Source: a candidate division WOR-3 bacterium (GTDB taxonomy: Bacteria; SDB-A). Taken from it: a stretch of DNA of 28,030 nt. The stretch lies in assembly GCA_016926475.1 (NCBI GenBank), contig JAFGON010000060.1:1-28030 (forward strand), written 5' to 3'. The notes under the pieces are model-generated. The model did not search any database, had not been told where the DNA came from, and was given only the letters and a program-made list of their open reading frames with translations. Shown in pieces: positions 1 through 8,152 of this stretch (within the stretch, counting starts at the first letter, position 1; each line of letters starts with the position of its first letter). The position numbers and the translations under genes were made by a program.

Positions 1-921
1 AGCCTTCCCTCCAGCGCTTTTCAAAAAAATCTTGACCAATGAAACCGGATCTTCTTTGATCATGTTCAAAAGCTTGTTTTTTTGAGTTTTGGTGAGAACC
101 GCCCAATGATCCTCAGGAAGTGGTCTTATGATCCTCTCCGCTCCTTTCAGGTTCATGGAATGGCCTTTGTTTCCATCGAAATCAATTACGATCTCGTCTA
201 AATAAGGTATCATTTCCTTGATCAGACCCAAACCCCATGAATCATGATAAACCCATCTTCCTTCATCGTATTTTAATATTTCATCGAGTTTATTCAAAAC
301 AGACGGGATATCTTTTCTGGAGTGAAAATTCATTTCTTCTATATAATATTCAAGGTGGGGATATTCTCTATACTTTTCTCGCAGACATAAAAGAAGATTT
401 TTCTTTACTTCGTCACATGGATTTATCTTCCAGCAAAAAGAAAGGATACTCTCCATCTCATCCCACAGCGATGAATTCTTGTATATCTCTATAACACGAG
501 ATATCCAATCATAAGCGATTTTACTCTTGCCGTGATTTGAAAGCCTCTCCGCCCATTTTAAAATTTTTTCATGTTCAAACCAGTTGTCCTCGACCAATTT
601 GAAAAAAATATCACTGGCTTCCTCTTCCCTTTTTTCGGATATAAGCTCATCAACCGCAGTCTCCATGAGCTCGTTCGACTTTCCCCTGATCTTTAAAAGT
701 CTGAGAACAATATCTGCTTTTTTTACTTCGCAGTTCATAAGCCTTTCAAGGAAAATCCTTGCGCTCTTTTTGTCGTCAGTTTCGCTGTAATAATCAGCGA
801 GAAATCTCAAGCAGATTCTGTTTTCTTCACCTTTCAACTTTTCTTTGCAGAAAAAGACCGCATCTTCAATTCTGTTTGCTTTTTTATAATTTTCAATTAT
901 TTCAATAGTGTTATTTTCCAT
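1..921 (-). CDS. Partial GreA-like / helical-repeat protein (N-terminal 307 aa, runs off the left edge)
   Basis: An open frame starts at ATG 921 and runs without a stop to base 1, so only the N-terminal 307 residues are visible. A GGAGAGG ribosome site lies just before the ATG, and the start overlaps the end of pgi by 11 bases. Residues 1-210 are charged and helical, like TPR or helical-repeat scaffolds. Residues 229-274 contain a pattern beginning WGLG, followed by a VIDFDG strand, a GH-M-L stretch and a PLPEDH motif. From memory this resembles the region preceding the GreA domain in the long GreA-type proteins of chlamydiae and spirochaetes. If so, a GreA/GreB domain that reactivates stalled RNA polymerase should follow to the left of the window. 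No catalytic GreA coiled coil is visible here, so the function is an inference. It could equally be a stand-alone helical-repeat protein. Confidence 0.55.
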   Translation of the reverse strand, partial: MENNTIEIIENYKKANRIEDAVFFCKEKLKGEENRICLRFLADYYSETDDKKSARIFLERLMNCEVKKADIVLRLLKIRGKSNELMETAVDELISEKREEEASDIFFKLVEDNWFEHEKILKWAERLSNHGKSKIAYDWISRVIEIYKNSSLWDEMESILSFCWKINPCDEVKKNLLLCLREKYREYPHLEYYIEEMNFHSRKDIPSVLNKLDEILKYDEGRWVYHDSWGLGLIKEMIPYLDEIVIDFDGNKGHSMNLKGAERIIRPLPEDHWAVLTKTQKNKLLNMIKEDPVSLVKIFLKSAGGKA

Positions 922-2176
922 TTCCTCTCCATTCTTTAAGAAGATTTGACATTTCCCTCTTGTAAGCTTCTACACCAGGTTGGTCAAAAGCGTTTAAACC
1001 CAGGAATCGAGAACTGAAAGCCGCCGAATACATGAAAAAAGCAAACAAGTCTCCAAGAGATTTTTCGTCACTTTTTTCAACGGATATCGAAATCACGGGT
1101 CTCCCGCTCATCTCATGAGCTTTTCTTGTGCCTTCCCTGGCTGATCTGTTTATCCAAGAGAGTTTTTTACCCGCGAGGTAATCCAATTTGTCATCTAAAT
1201 CGACTCCTGGCACAGACAACTCGAAATCATTCCTCAAGTGGAAAAAAGTCTCAAAAATTTCCCTTCTGCCTTCTTGTAGATACTGCCCTATAGAGTGTAG
1301 ATCTCTCGTGCAATGAGCCACGGAAGGATACAGTCCTTTGCCCTCTTTTCCTTCGCATTCGCCAAAAAGCTGCTGCCACCATAGGCTTAATCCAATGCAT
1401 CTTTCCTGCCATGTGACAAAAACCTCATTGATGTAACCAGCCAACAGAAGGTTGAATCTCGCGAAAGAATACAATATCGCTGAATTTGAAGAGATGTCAG
1501 CTTTTGAATAGGATTTAGAAGAAGCGGTAAACGATTCCAAAAAGGCGTTTATATCTGCTCCAGACACTGCAAGTGGTATCAGTCCCACGGGGGTGATGAC
1601 GGAAAACCTTCCGCCTATATCGTCGGGTATAGAAAATCTTTTCCACCCGTTTTCATCCGCCATTTTTTTCAAAATCCCTTTGGAAGAATCGGTTATCGCG
1701 GTGACGTGAAATGCGCCGTCCCGATTTTTCATAAACTCACTCAACACCATCCTCAAGGCGATAGATGGCTCAAGTGTGGTTCCTGATTTGCTTATTACTA
1801 TTATCTCGGTCTTGAAATTCCTGGCGGTTTTCAAAATTTCAGCGTATGTGTCCGGTGAAAGATTATACCCACAGAAACTCAACGGCTTTGGTTTCTGAAT
1901 ATCCAAAAAGTCCAGAGAAGCTTTACTTCCAAGATAGGACCCGCCGATGCCTATGACTATGACCTTTTCAAATTTTTGACGTATTTCTTTCGCGTAATCC
2001 AAAATCTCTTTTATGGAGGACTCAGGGGCATCGTATCCCATCCAGCCGGTAAATTCAGAACCGGGTATTTTTTTTTCTAACACAGAAATCATGTTTTGGA
2101 TGTTGCCAGGAGCAGAATTGAACCTCTCTTCGATGTTCAAGAACAGAGAATTAGTTCCCAAGGACAGTTCTACCAT
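911..2176 (-). CDS. pgi: Glucose-6-phosphate isomerase
   Basis: This enzyme interconverts glucose 6-phosphate and fructose 6-phosphate in glycolysis and gluconeogenesis in the cytoplasm. The 421-residue protein has the length of the short bacterial type, as in Bacillus. The first SIS half carries the phosphosugar loop GIGGSYLGS (residues 76-84) and the SKSGTT loop (129-134). PGI signature 1 is seen around residues 185-198 (core GGRFSVITPVG). The catalytic glutamate lies in FGECEGKEGKG (271-281), and a conserved histidine lies in RDLHSIGQY (291-299). Signature 2, ending in the active-site lysine, is seen at 393-406 (core FDQPGVEAYK). The start is supported by AGGAG upstream of the ATG. It is the first gene of a minus-strand pair with the partial GreA-like gene, which begins inside its last codons. 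All key residues are present. Confidence 0.96.
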   Translation of the reverse strand: MVELSLGTNSLFLNIEERFNSAPGNIQNMISVLEKKIPGSEFTGWMGYDAPESSIKEILDYAKEIRQKFEKVIVIGIGGSYLGSKASLDFLDIQKPKPLSFCGYNLSPDTYAEILKTARNFKTEIIVISKSGTTLEPSIALRMVLSEFMKNRDGAFHVTAITDSSKGILKKMADENGWKRFSIPDDIGGRFSVITPVGLIPLAVSGADINAFLESFTASSKSYSKADISSNSAILYSFARFNLLLAGYINEVFVTWQERCIGLSLWWQQLFGECEGKEGKGLYPSVAHCTRDLHSIGQYLQEGRREIFETFFHLRNDFELSVPGVDLDDKLDYLAGKKLSWINRSAREGTRKAHEMSGRPVISISVEKSDEKSLGDLFAFFMYSAAFSSRFLGLNAFDQPGVEAYKREMSNLLKEWRGNGK

Positions 2177-2216
2177 TGTTTCTCCTAAGATTTTTTAATA
2201 AACCTTTAAAAAAAAA

Positions 2217-2245
2217 AACAAACAAAAAACACTCAAAATTGTCAA
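2217..2245 (-). promoter_or_regulatory. Possible promoter of pgi
   Basis: A perfect TTGACA -35 hexamer reads on the minus strand from 2245 to 2240. Seventeen bases further the -10 position (2222-2217) reads only TTTGTT, a weak match. An A-tract of 11 bases (2208-2218 on the plus strand) lies directly downstream of it. The call rests on the -35 and on its position 64 bases or more from the pgi start. Confidence 0.35.
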
Positions 2246-2272
2246 CCTGCAATTTCTAAAATCTTCATAGCT

Positions 2273-2302
2273 TTGAAAGAATTTTACATTTAAAATTATA
2301 AA
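2273..2302 (+). promoter_or_regulatory. Possible sigma70-type promoter for the esterase-like / HD-GYP pair
   Basis: TTGAAA (2273-2278) is followed after 18 bases by TATAAA (2297-2302), which would start transcription about 30 bases before the ATG at 2340. A perfect TATAAT also occurs at 2314-2319 but without a good -35 at the right distance. Either could serve this divergent, very AT-rich gap. Confidence 0.4.
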
Positions 2303-2339
2303 GTAATAGTATGTATAATAAAAGTTTTATCGGAGATTT

Positions 2340-3527
2340 ATGAATTTCGAAGATTTTTTCTCGTTATTACAATACCTCGACACGATCGACGACTGGGAAA
2401 AAAGGCAAAAGACAATGAACAAGACCATCAAAGGACTAGCCACGAGAAAAAAATTGCCTCTTTTTTCAAAAGACGGAAAAGTTTTATTTGCCTGGATTGA
2501 TGAGATCTCCCGCCAAAATGACAAAACCATATTCCTCAGGCACTCCGATTCCTCCTGGGAGAGGGATGGTTATTTGGGCAAGTACTACGATGGCAACATA
2601 AGATTGGCCCTTAGAAATTTCGGTCAATCAGAAAAGGTTTTGTATAAATTTGAATATGATGAGGTATGGTTTTCAGATCCTCTGAATCCAAACGTCGAAT
2701 GGGACGGAACAGTAGGGAAAGACTTCAACTCGAGGATGAATTCCGTCCTCAGTTTCTCCAACGAGCCTTCCTGGCCGAATGGCAGGACTGAAGTTTTCGA
2801 CGTGAATTTTCAAATCGAAGGATTCAACATACAAATAAGAAATTGGGTTATGCTCCCCCCTGATTACGACAGAAACCTCGCATCCTACCCCCTTTTGGTA
2901 TTGACTCCCGGGGAACATTACGCCACTCATTTTGAATTGTCCGGGATTCCGGAAAAGCTTTTTTCACAGGGATTGATAATCGAATACCCCCTCATCGTAG
3001 GGGTGAGTTCGGAAATAACCGAATCGGGAAGACCTGTGAAAAAAGAAGATCTTTTCTCCGCTAAAGGGGCTTTCGGGACTCTCATGGAAAATTACTTCAC
3101 GAATTTTCTCCTTTTTGAAATAGAAACACGCTACAGGACAAAACGAAATCCGGCTTACAGGACAATAGGAGGCCTGGAAGAAGGCGCATTTTTCGCACTC
3201 AAGACAGGCTTAGACCACCCTGATGTTTTCTCAGGAATCATCTGTCAATCCCTGAACAATTCGTCTGAAACAGACCTTATTCCCGGACATCAAAAAGACT
3301 CCTCTGTTTTGGAACCTTTCGTGTATTTTGACTGCGGAGAATTCGGCAACCATGCCCAGGTAAAAGAAGTCGCTCTAATCTTAAAGAAAAAAGGCTACAA
3401 ATACGTCGACATAACCGTTTTCAAAAACCAGCAGGAAAAATACGAAGAGATTAAACCAAGGCAATTCATAATGTTGCAGAAAGTATACGGCAGATTCCCT
3501 TTGAGCGCGGAGAGGTTTTATGATTGA
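2340..3527 (+). CDS. Esterase-D/enterochelin-esterase-like protein with degenerate active site
   Basis: The 395-residue protein looks like the Fes/esterase D alpha/beta-hydrolase family. Residues 30-130 look like the beta-sandwich (E-set) lead domain, and 150-395 like the hydrolase domain, with the strand NWVMLPPDYD (168-177) and a run PLLVLTPGEHY (184-194). At the nucleophile elbow, where family members have G-x-S-x-G, this protein reads GGLEEG (277-282), so the serine is replaced by glutamate 280. The segment that usually carries the catalytic histidine near the C-terminus reads FKNQQEKYEE and has no histidine. No signal peptide is present. The likely role is therefore non-catalytic (binding or structural). 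GGAG precedes the ATG. The gene overlaps the downstream HD-GYP gene by 8 bases, so the two are probably translated together. Family membership is fairly clear; the actual role is not known. Confidence 0.75.
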   Translation: MNFEDFFSLLQYLDTIDDWEKRQKTMNKTIKGLATRKKLPLFSKDGKVLFAWIDEISRQNDKTIFLRHSDSSWERDGYLGKYYDGNIRLALRNFGQSEKVLYKFEYDEVWFSDPLNPNVEWDGTVGKDFNSRMNSVLSFSNEPSWPNGRTEVFDVNFQIEGFNIQIRNWVMLPPDYDRNLASYPLLVLTPGEHYATHFELSGIPEKLFSQGLIIEYPLIVGVSSEITESGRPVKKEDLFSAKGAFGTLMENYFTNFLLFEIETRYRTKRNPAYRTIGGLEEGAFFALKTGLDHPDVFSGIICQSLNNSSETDLIPGHQKDSSVLEPFVYFDCGEFGNHAQVKEVALILKKKGYKYVDITVFKNQQEKYEEIKPRQFIMLQKVYGRFPLSAERFYD

Positions 3528-4686
3528 CATGCTCAAATTGCTATACAGGTTAAACCGAATTGGAATATCGCTTTCCGCTATAAGAGACCTCAATGTTTTT
3601 TTCGACTATATTTTAAAAGAAGCCAGAGAATTCGCCGATTGCGACGGCGGTACCCTTTATACAGTCCACGGGGACATGCTCGAACTGACAGTCAGCCAAA
3701 ACAAGGTTTTATCGGAAAGAGCCGGGGACAACGCCGTAAAGACAAATTACATCAATGTGTCGATGCCCATATCCACTCAGAGCATTGCCGGCTACGTGAC
3801 ACTGACTGGAAACACAGTCAATATCGCCGACGCGTATGATATTGACAGCAAATACCCTTTTCAGCACAACAAATCTTTCGATGAAAAATCAGATTACAGA
3901 ACGACTTCGATTCTCACTGTCCCTCTTAAAGACACTTCGGGGGTCATCATGGGCGTACTCCAACTCGTCAACAGACGTGACGAAGAGGGTAAAATAACTC
4001 CATTTCCTGATCATCTTGTGGATCTAACCCTATCATTGGCGTCTCAAGCCGCGGTAGCCCTTAGGAATGTAAAGTATTCGGAAGAGCTTAAAAATTCCTA
4101 CTATGACACAATTTTCAGGCTCTCCGTCGCCGCTGAATACAAAGACCACGACACGGCGAATCACATCAAGAGAATGAGCAACTACGCGCTTATAATCGCC
4201 CAGAGAATCGGCTTGTCATCAGATGAAACTGAACTCGTATTCCACGCCGCTCCAATGCATGACATCGGAAAACTGGGGATACCCGACAACATTCTGCTAA
4301 AACCCGGAAAACTGACCGACGAAGAATGGGAAGAGATGAAAAAACACACGATTTACGGCTCGAAAATTCTCGAGAATTCCAACAACACCATTATTGAAAC
4401 TTCAAGAGTTATAGCTCTTCACCACCACGAAAAGTTCGATGGATCCGGTTATCCTTTCGGCCTCAAAGGCGAAGATATTCCTCTTTACGCGAGAATATGC
4501 TCAATAGCCGACGTATTCGACGCTCTCACCTCAAAAAGACCATACAAAAAAGCTTTCACAGATGAACAATCGTTTTCAATTATCGAAGAAGAAATGGAAA
4601 TTTCTTTTGATCCGGAACTGACTAAAGTATTTCTAAGCGACAAATCGAAAATTGTCTCGATAATGAACAAATACCAAGATTCATAA
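3520..4686 (+). CDS. GAF domain + HD-GYP phosphodiesterase (probable cyclic-di-GMP hydrolase)
   Basis: The 388-residue cytoplasmic protein has an N-terminal GAF sensor domain (about residues 15-185) and a C-terminal HD-GYP domain (about 195-375). The metal-binding HD pair is in MHDIGK (246-251). The GYP signature is seen in HHHEKFDGSGYP (301-312), followed by the typical ARICSIADVFDALTS stretch. HD-GYP proteins of this form hydrolyse cyclic-di-GMP to GMP or pGpG; both the metal ligands and the GYP loop are intact, so activity is expected. The GAF ligand cannot be predicted. The ATG overlaps the upstream esterase-like gene by 8 bases; a second in-frame ATG follows at 3529. The gene ends convergently against the membrane thioredoxin gene, with their ends overlapping by 6 bases. 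Confidence 0.92.
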   Translation: MIDMLKLLYRLNRIGISLSAIRDLNVFFDYILKEAREFADCDGGTLYTVHGDMLELTVSQNKVLSERAGDNAVKTNYINVSMPISTQSIAGYVTLTGNTVNIADAYDIDSKYPFQHNKSFDEKSDYRTTSILTVPLKDTSGVIMGVLQLVNRRDEEGKITPFPDHLVDLTLSLASQAAVALRNVKYSEELKNSYYDTIFRLSVAAEYKDHDTANHIKRMSNYALIIAQRIGLSSDETELVFHAAPMHDIGKLGIPDNILLKPGKLTDEEWEEMKKHTIYGSKILENSNNTIIETSRVIALHHHEKFDGSGYPFGLKGEDIPLYARICSIADVFDALTSKRPYKKAFTDEQSFSIIEEEMEISFDPELTKVFLSDKSKIVSIMNKYQDS

Positions 4687-5745
4687 ACTAGTTCCAATTA
4701 AAACAATCATCCCTAAAGTGAAGATTATTATCGCCAAGAAAATTTTCATAATTTTAAGGTTTTTACCGACAATTTTCTGAAAAGGGCTTATATCCGTTAT
4801 CGAGATATAGACAATCAAAACAGCCCAAAGAGGTAAAACAAACATTATGTTGTAAGCCAAGAGCATGGGCAGCATGCCCAAATTTTTCGAAGTCATGACG
4901 ATCAGAGTTGGGATGTAAATTTGACCCGTGCACAAGAGTTCAGAGAATGACACGACAAAACCTGAGATAAAGAAAAGCATAAAAAAACCGCCTCTCCATT
5001 TTCTCAAAATACCGTGAATTCTTCTTACGGTATTGTCGGAAAGGGAGGACAATTTTGACGACGGCTTCATAGAATCTACCACTTGAGCCGCCGCGGCAAC
5101 AACGCAGAAAAGGACAATCGCGATTTTCACGAACAAAGCCACACCAGGGAACAATTGAAAGTTCTTAGACAGAAACGATGCGGCAGCCCACCCGAAAACC
5201 AAATAAAAAGAAAAAATTCCAATGATGTAAAAAACAGAAGAAAGAATCACGGTTTTCTTCTCTCTGCCGCTGATGGTCATCAAAGAAATCAAAAAAATCA
5301 AAGCCGTGAAGGCACAGGGATTTATACCGTCAACCAACCCCAGAAAGCCGACCGCGATCAAAGTCATGTCCGGACCGGTTTGAAACACAGCACTCTCTTC
5401 TTGTCTCTCTCTAAAATAAAAATGGTGGAATATCAGGGAATCGTTTCTCAGGGTTCCCGTCAAAAGAGTGTCTCCAATGAAAAGAGCGGGAAACTTATAA
5501 TAATCTTCACCTCTTGGATTTTCGAGGCTGTTCCACTTGAGCTGGTATCGTTCCCTGCCCGAAGAGGAATAAGGATCGATTTTGTAGAATAGAATTCTTG
5601 GGTCTTCCTGTTCAAGGCTTTTTAGCCACATAAAATAGCTCGTGCATTTCCCGCAGTTGTCCGAAGCGAAATAGAGCGCAGGTTCGGAATTCATCTTAAC
5701 AGGGACAAGAAAGACAAGGGTTAAAATCGGACTTAAAAACCTCAA
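4681..5745 (-). CDS. Thioredoxin-like domain fused to CcdA/DsbD-type membrane thiol transporter
   Basis: The 354-residue protein starts with a hydrophobic leader (residues 3-17) and then a thioredoxin-like stretch with CGKC at 31-34 and a possible cis-proline in KFPALFIGD (84-92). From about residue 127 it holds around six membrane segments of the CcdA/DsbD type. The first carries the family motif GINPCAF (140-146), and a second membrane cysteine lies in SELLCTG (268-274). CcdA/DsbD proteins pass reducing equivalents from cytoplasmic thioredoxin to extracytoplasmic proteins by this cysteine pair. The N-terminal domain is a plausible built-in extracytoplasmic acceptor. The natural substrate (cytochrome c, disulfide repair, peroxide defence) cannot be told from the sequence. 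The start overlaps the stop of the response-regulator gene by 4 bases (ATGA), so this is the last gene of that operon. Confidence 0.8.
   Translation of the reverse strand: MRFLSPILTLVFLVPVKMNSEPALYFASDNCGKCTSYFMWLKSLEQEDPRILFYKIDPYSSSGRERYQLKWNSLENPRGEDYYKFPALFIGDTLLTGTLRNDSLIFHHFYFRERQEESAVFQTGPDMTLIAVGFLGLVDGINPCAFTALIFLISLMTISGREKKTVILSSVFYIIGIFSFYLVFGWAAASFLSKNFQLFPGVALFVKIAIVLFCVVAAAAQVVDSMKPSSKLSSLSDNTVRRIHGILRKWRGGFFMLFFISGFVVSFSELLCTGQIYIPTLIVMTSKNLGMLPMLLAYNIMFVLPLWAVLIVYISITDISPFQKIVGKNLKIMKIFLAIIIFTLGMIVLIGTSL
4866..4887 (+). terminator. Possible intrinsic terminator inside the convergent gene
   Basis: A stem TGGGCA/TGCCCA with loop GCA (4866-4880) is followed by AA and five T on the plus strand. 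It lies about 180 bases past the HD-GYP stop, inside the antisense strand of the membrane thioredoxin gene, and could end the plus-strand transcript. The stem is short, so this is tentative. Confidence 0.3.
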
Positions 5746-6659
5746 AACCTCTTTATGTACCCTTCAGAGAGCATCGAAAATATCTTCATGGCAATTTTGT
5801 AACTTGAAATCGGTAAAAACCGGGCTATTTCCTCAAAATTAAAACCTTCTTTGATTTTTTCAACTACCATAATGCATTCTTTATCCAAAGGGTTTAAATT
5901 TTCTGTGATGACTGTATAAGTGGAAGTCCTGCCGCCTATCAACTTAATTATCCTTTTCTCCTCGTCCATCTGCCTGGCGCACTCCAGAAGCGCTTTTTCA
6001 ATGGGTTCAGACATTTCACCAGAAACATCTTGAGTTTCATTGAATTGAAAAGAACCTCTTTCAAGAGTTAAAAGAGTATAAAACGCGTCCCATCCGTTTC
6101 TTCTCGGCATTGATGCGCCGATTATTTTGCCTTCTTTTATTAAGATTTCACCTAAAAAAAACTCGGTTTCGATTATAAGTTTGCCGTTTTTACCCGCAGA
6201 AGCCAGATTTTGAAGTATATCGGACAGAGAAAGCACGTCAAAATTACCTCTCAGACCTTTTGATTCCAACGCTTTGATACGATGGGCGGTCTGAAGACGA
6301 TTCTTTACCCTGGCGAAAAGTTCTTCGAAGACAAACGGTTTAACGATGTAATCGTCAGCGCCGTCTCCTATGCCCTTGATCCTGCTTTCAATTCTGTTGT
6401 CACCCGTCAAAAATATGAAAGGCAAATCGTCGAGAGTTTCATCCGCTTTGATGGTTTCAAGCAATGAAAAACCGTCCACTCCGGGCATTCTGATGTCCGA
6501 AATTATTATGTCAGGTTTGTTTCTGTTAATTTTCAAAATCGCGTCCATCCCGTCGTAGCTCGTGAAAACTTCCCAACCTCTCTGCTGAAAATTAAATTTG
6601 ACGAGGTTTACAAGCTCTCTGTCATCATCGATTATAAGTACTCTCGCTTTTTTCTTCAT
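5742..6659 (-). CDS. Response regulator: REC domain + DUF4388 (PATAN-like) + C-terminal winged-helix-like region
   Basis: The start chosen is ATG 6659, which overlaps the histidine-kinase stop as ATGA and gives 305 residues beginning right before the receiver domain. An earlier in-frame start at 6695 would add 12 charged residues. The receiver domain (1-122) has the acidic patch DDD (11-13), phosphoacceptor D55 in SDIRMPG, T85 and the conserved K107 in KPF. Residues 138-230 match the DUF4388/PATAN pattern (LSDILQNLASAGKNGKL), and the last 70 residues look like a small winged helix. Proteins of this type usually act through protein contacts in motility, polarity or surface signalling rather than as classical promoter binders; that is family knowledge. 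The kinase partner is almost surely the gene directly upstream. Confidence 0.9.
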   Translation of the reverse strand: MKKKARVLIIDDDRELVNLVKFNFQQRGWEVFTSYDGMDAILKINRNKPDIIISDIRMPGVDGFSLLETIKADETLDDLPFIFLTGDNRIESRIKGIGDGADDYIVKPFVFEELFARVKNRLQTAHRIKALESKGLRGNFDVLSLSDILQNLASAGKNGKLIIETEFFLGEILIKEGKIIGASMPRRNGWDAFYTLLTLERGSFQFNETQDVSGEMSEPIEKALLECARQMDEEKRIIKLIGGRTSTYTVITENLNPLDKECIMVVEKIKEGFNFEEIARFLPISSYKIAMKIFSMLSEGYIKRF

Positions 6660-8152
6660 TCGTCTTCTCTTTTCCTGAATCTCAAACTCACGCAAGTTCT
6701 TTCTCCTTTACTGCTCTGGATTTCAATCTCACCTTCGTGAAGGGCGATAATACGCTCGACGATTGAAAGTCCAAGACCGGACCCAGGAAATATTTTTGCG
6801 TCGGCGGATCTGTAAAATTTTCTAAATATATTCCCTATCTCTTCTTCCAGGATACCTATACCTCTGTCCTCTACAGTTAAAAGCCACTTGTCGCCCTCAT
6901 CCAATATAGATACTAATACAGTTGAATTTTCCTTGGAAAATTTTACGGCGTTGTTTATTATGTTTTCAACAGCCCGAATCAATAAATCCTCATCCCCCTC
7001 GACAAAAGCGAATTTTTTAGGCAAGTTTATGTCAAAACTTATGTTTCTGGATTCCGCAAAATCGCTTTGAGAAAGCAGAGACTTCCTGACGACGTCTTTG
7101 AGGTCTACGCTGGAAATGTCCAGTAAGTACTCTATGTTTTGCAACTTTGCCAGCTCCAACATGTCTTCGACCATTGAAAGTATATGTTTGGATTTCTCTA
7201 TGATAACTTCTGAAAAATAGCACATTTTATCCTGGTCCACTTCTCCCCTCAGAAGGGTTTCAGCGTAAATTCTTATTATGGACAGAGGATTTTTAAGATC
7301 ATGGGCTATCTCGTACAAAATAGTCTCTCTTTCTTTCTGCGATTTAATTAGTTCCGATGCCGTCTGAAGGACATCCAATTCGGAGATCAGAGATTGAAAA
7401 AAACCGACCAAATTAAAAACATCCTCCCTTACAGGATTTTCTTTATCCATTGGGTCATCAAACATCAACCATCCGGCGTAGTTGTGCCTGCTCCTTTTCA
7501 TCGGAATTATTATCAGGTATCCCGGGTGCCAATGCCTGTCCTTTCCGTTGCCGATTATTTCGTTAAACCTCCTGTGCCCAGGGACTATATAGTAGATACC
7601 TTCCACCTTCGACAACTCGCTCATCGTCTTATCGAACTTTTCGGGAAGATCAAATGGAAGGCTTGAAAGTATTTCTTTTCTTTCAAACTCGTTGTACCCT
7701 CTCGAAGAAAAATAATTCTCCTCTTTCCAATTGTAACAAAACAGGATTTTTTCCCACCCCATAGAACTTGCCGCCTGAACAGCCCTGTCTAGTTTATTCT
7801 GAATTCCTTCTTCTTCAACAATCTTTTTCCAGGATCTCATCAGATCGTAGACCGCGTTTTTTTTCTCGCTCTCTACAAGAGCCATGGCTTCGAATGTTTT
7901 TTCCCTGTTAAGCAATACCAAAGCGGCTTTTTTGGAAGAATACTCTGTCGAAAATATTTCAATTTGACCTAGGCTTTCAATTTCGTGTTCTTCATGAACG
8001 AATTCTCTGAAAGAAAAAATGCTTTTTATGCTTTCGTAACAGGGAAAATTAGAATTGATTTTTTCCCCAATCTTTACAGAAAAAGTCTCTGCGAAACTCT
8101 TATCAAGAGAGAGGATTTCACCGTCTTCAGATATGACAGCGTACTGAATCAA
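6656..8152 (-). CDS. Cytoplasmic sensor histidine kinase
   Basis: The 498-residue protein has no membrane segment. Residues 1-90 look PAS-like, 110-260 GAF-like, and 270-335 form the HisKA dimerisation domain with the phosphorylated H284 in EIAHDLKNPL. The ATPase domain (about 385-495) has the N box (NIINNAVKFS, 397-406), the G1 box (DRGIGI, 429-434) and the G2 box (GSGLGLSIVE, 457-466). It should autophosphorylate on H284 and pass the phosphate to D55 of the neighbouring regulator, whose gene overlaps it by 4 bases. The start is a TTG whose last two bases overlap the ileS stop (TTGA); no ATG or GTG occurs in frame before residue 90, so TTG is the best start. The input signal is unknown. Confidence 0.93.
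   Translation of the reverse strand: MIQYAVISEDGEILSLDKSFAETFSVKIGEKINSNFPCYESIKSIFSFREFVHEEHEIESLGQIEIFSTEYSSKKAALVLLNREKTFEAMALVESEKKNAVYDLMRSWKKIVEEEGIQNKLDRAVQAASSMGWEKILFCYNWKEENYFSSRGYNEFERKEILSSLPFDLPEKFDKTMSELSKVEGIYYIVPGHRRFNEIIGNGKDRHWHPGYLIIIPMKRSRHNYAGWLMFDDPMDKENPVREDVFNLVGFFQSLISELDVLQTASELIKSQKERETILYEIAHDLKNPLSIIRIYAETLLRGEVDQDKMCYFSEVIIEKSKHILSMVEDMLELAKLQNIEYLLDISSVDLKDVVRKSLLSQSDFAESRNISFDINLPKKFAFVEGDEDLLIRAVENIINNAVKFSKENSTVLVSILDEGDKWLLTVEDRGIGILEEEIGNIFRKFYRSADAKIFPGSGLGLSIVERIIALHEGEIEIQSSKGERTCVSLRFRKREDE

Noticed and set aside
237-790. Plus-strand open frames at 237-494 and 584-790
   Set aside because: They lie opposite the continuous minus-strand frame of the left-edge gene, have no ribosome sites and no recognisable protein features.
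2208-2218. A11 tract as a possible terminator T-run or slippage site
   Set aside because: No stem lies next to it on either strand, and it falls in the expected leader of pgi; treated as ordinary AT-rich promoter sequence.
5083-5592. A 169-codon plus-strand open frame opposite the membrane thioredoxin gene
   Set aside because: Its translation is highly charged and low in structure, and the opposite strand encodes a protein with clear motifs; it is an antisense shadow.
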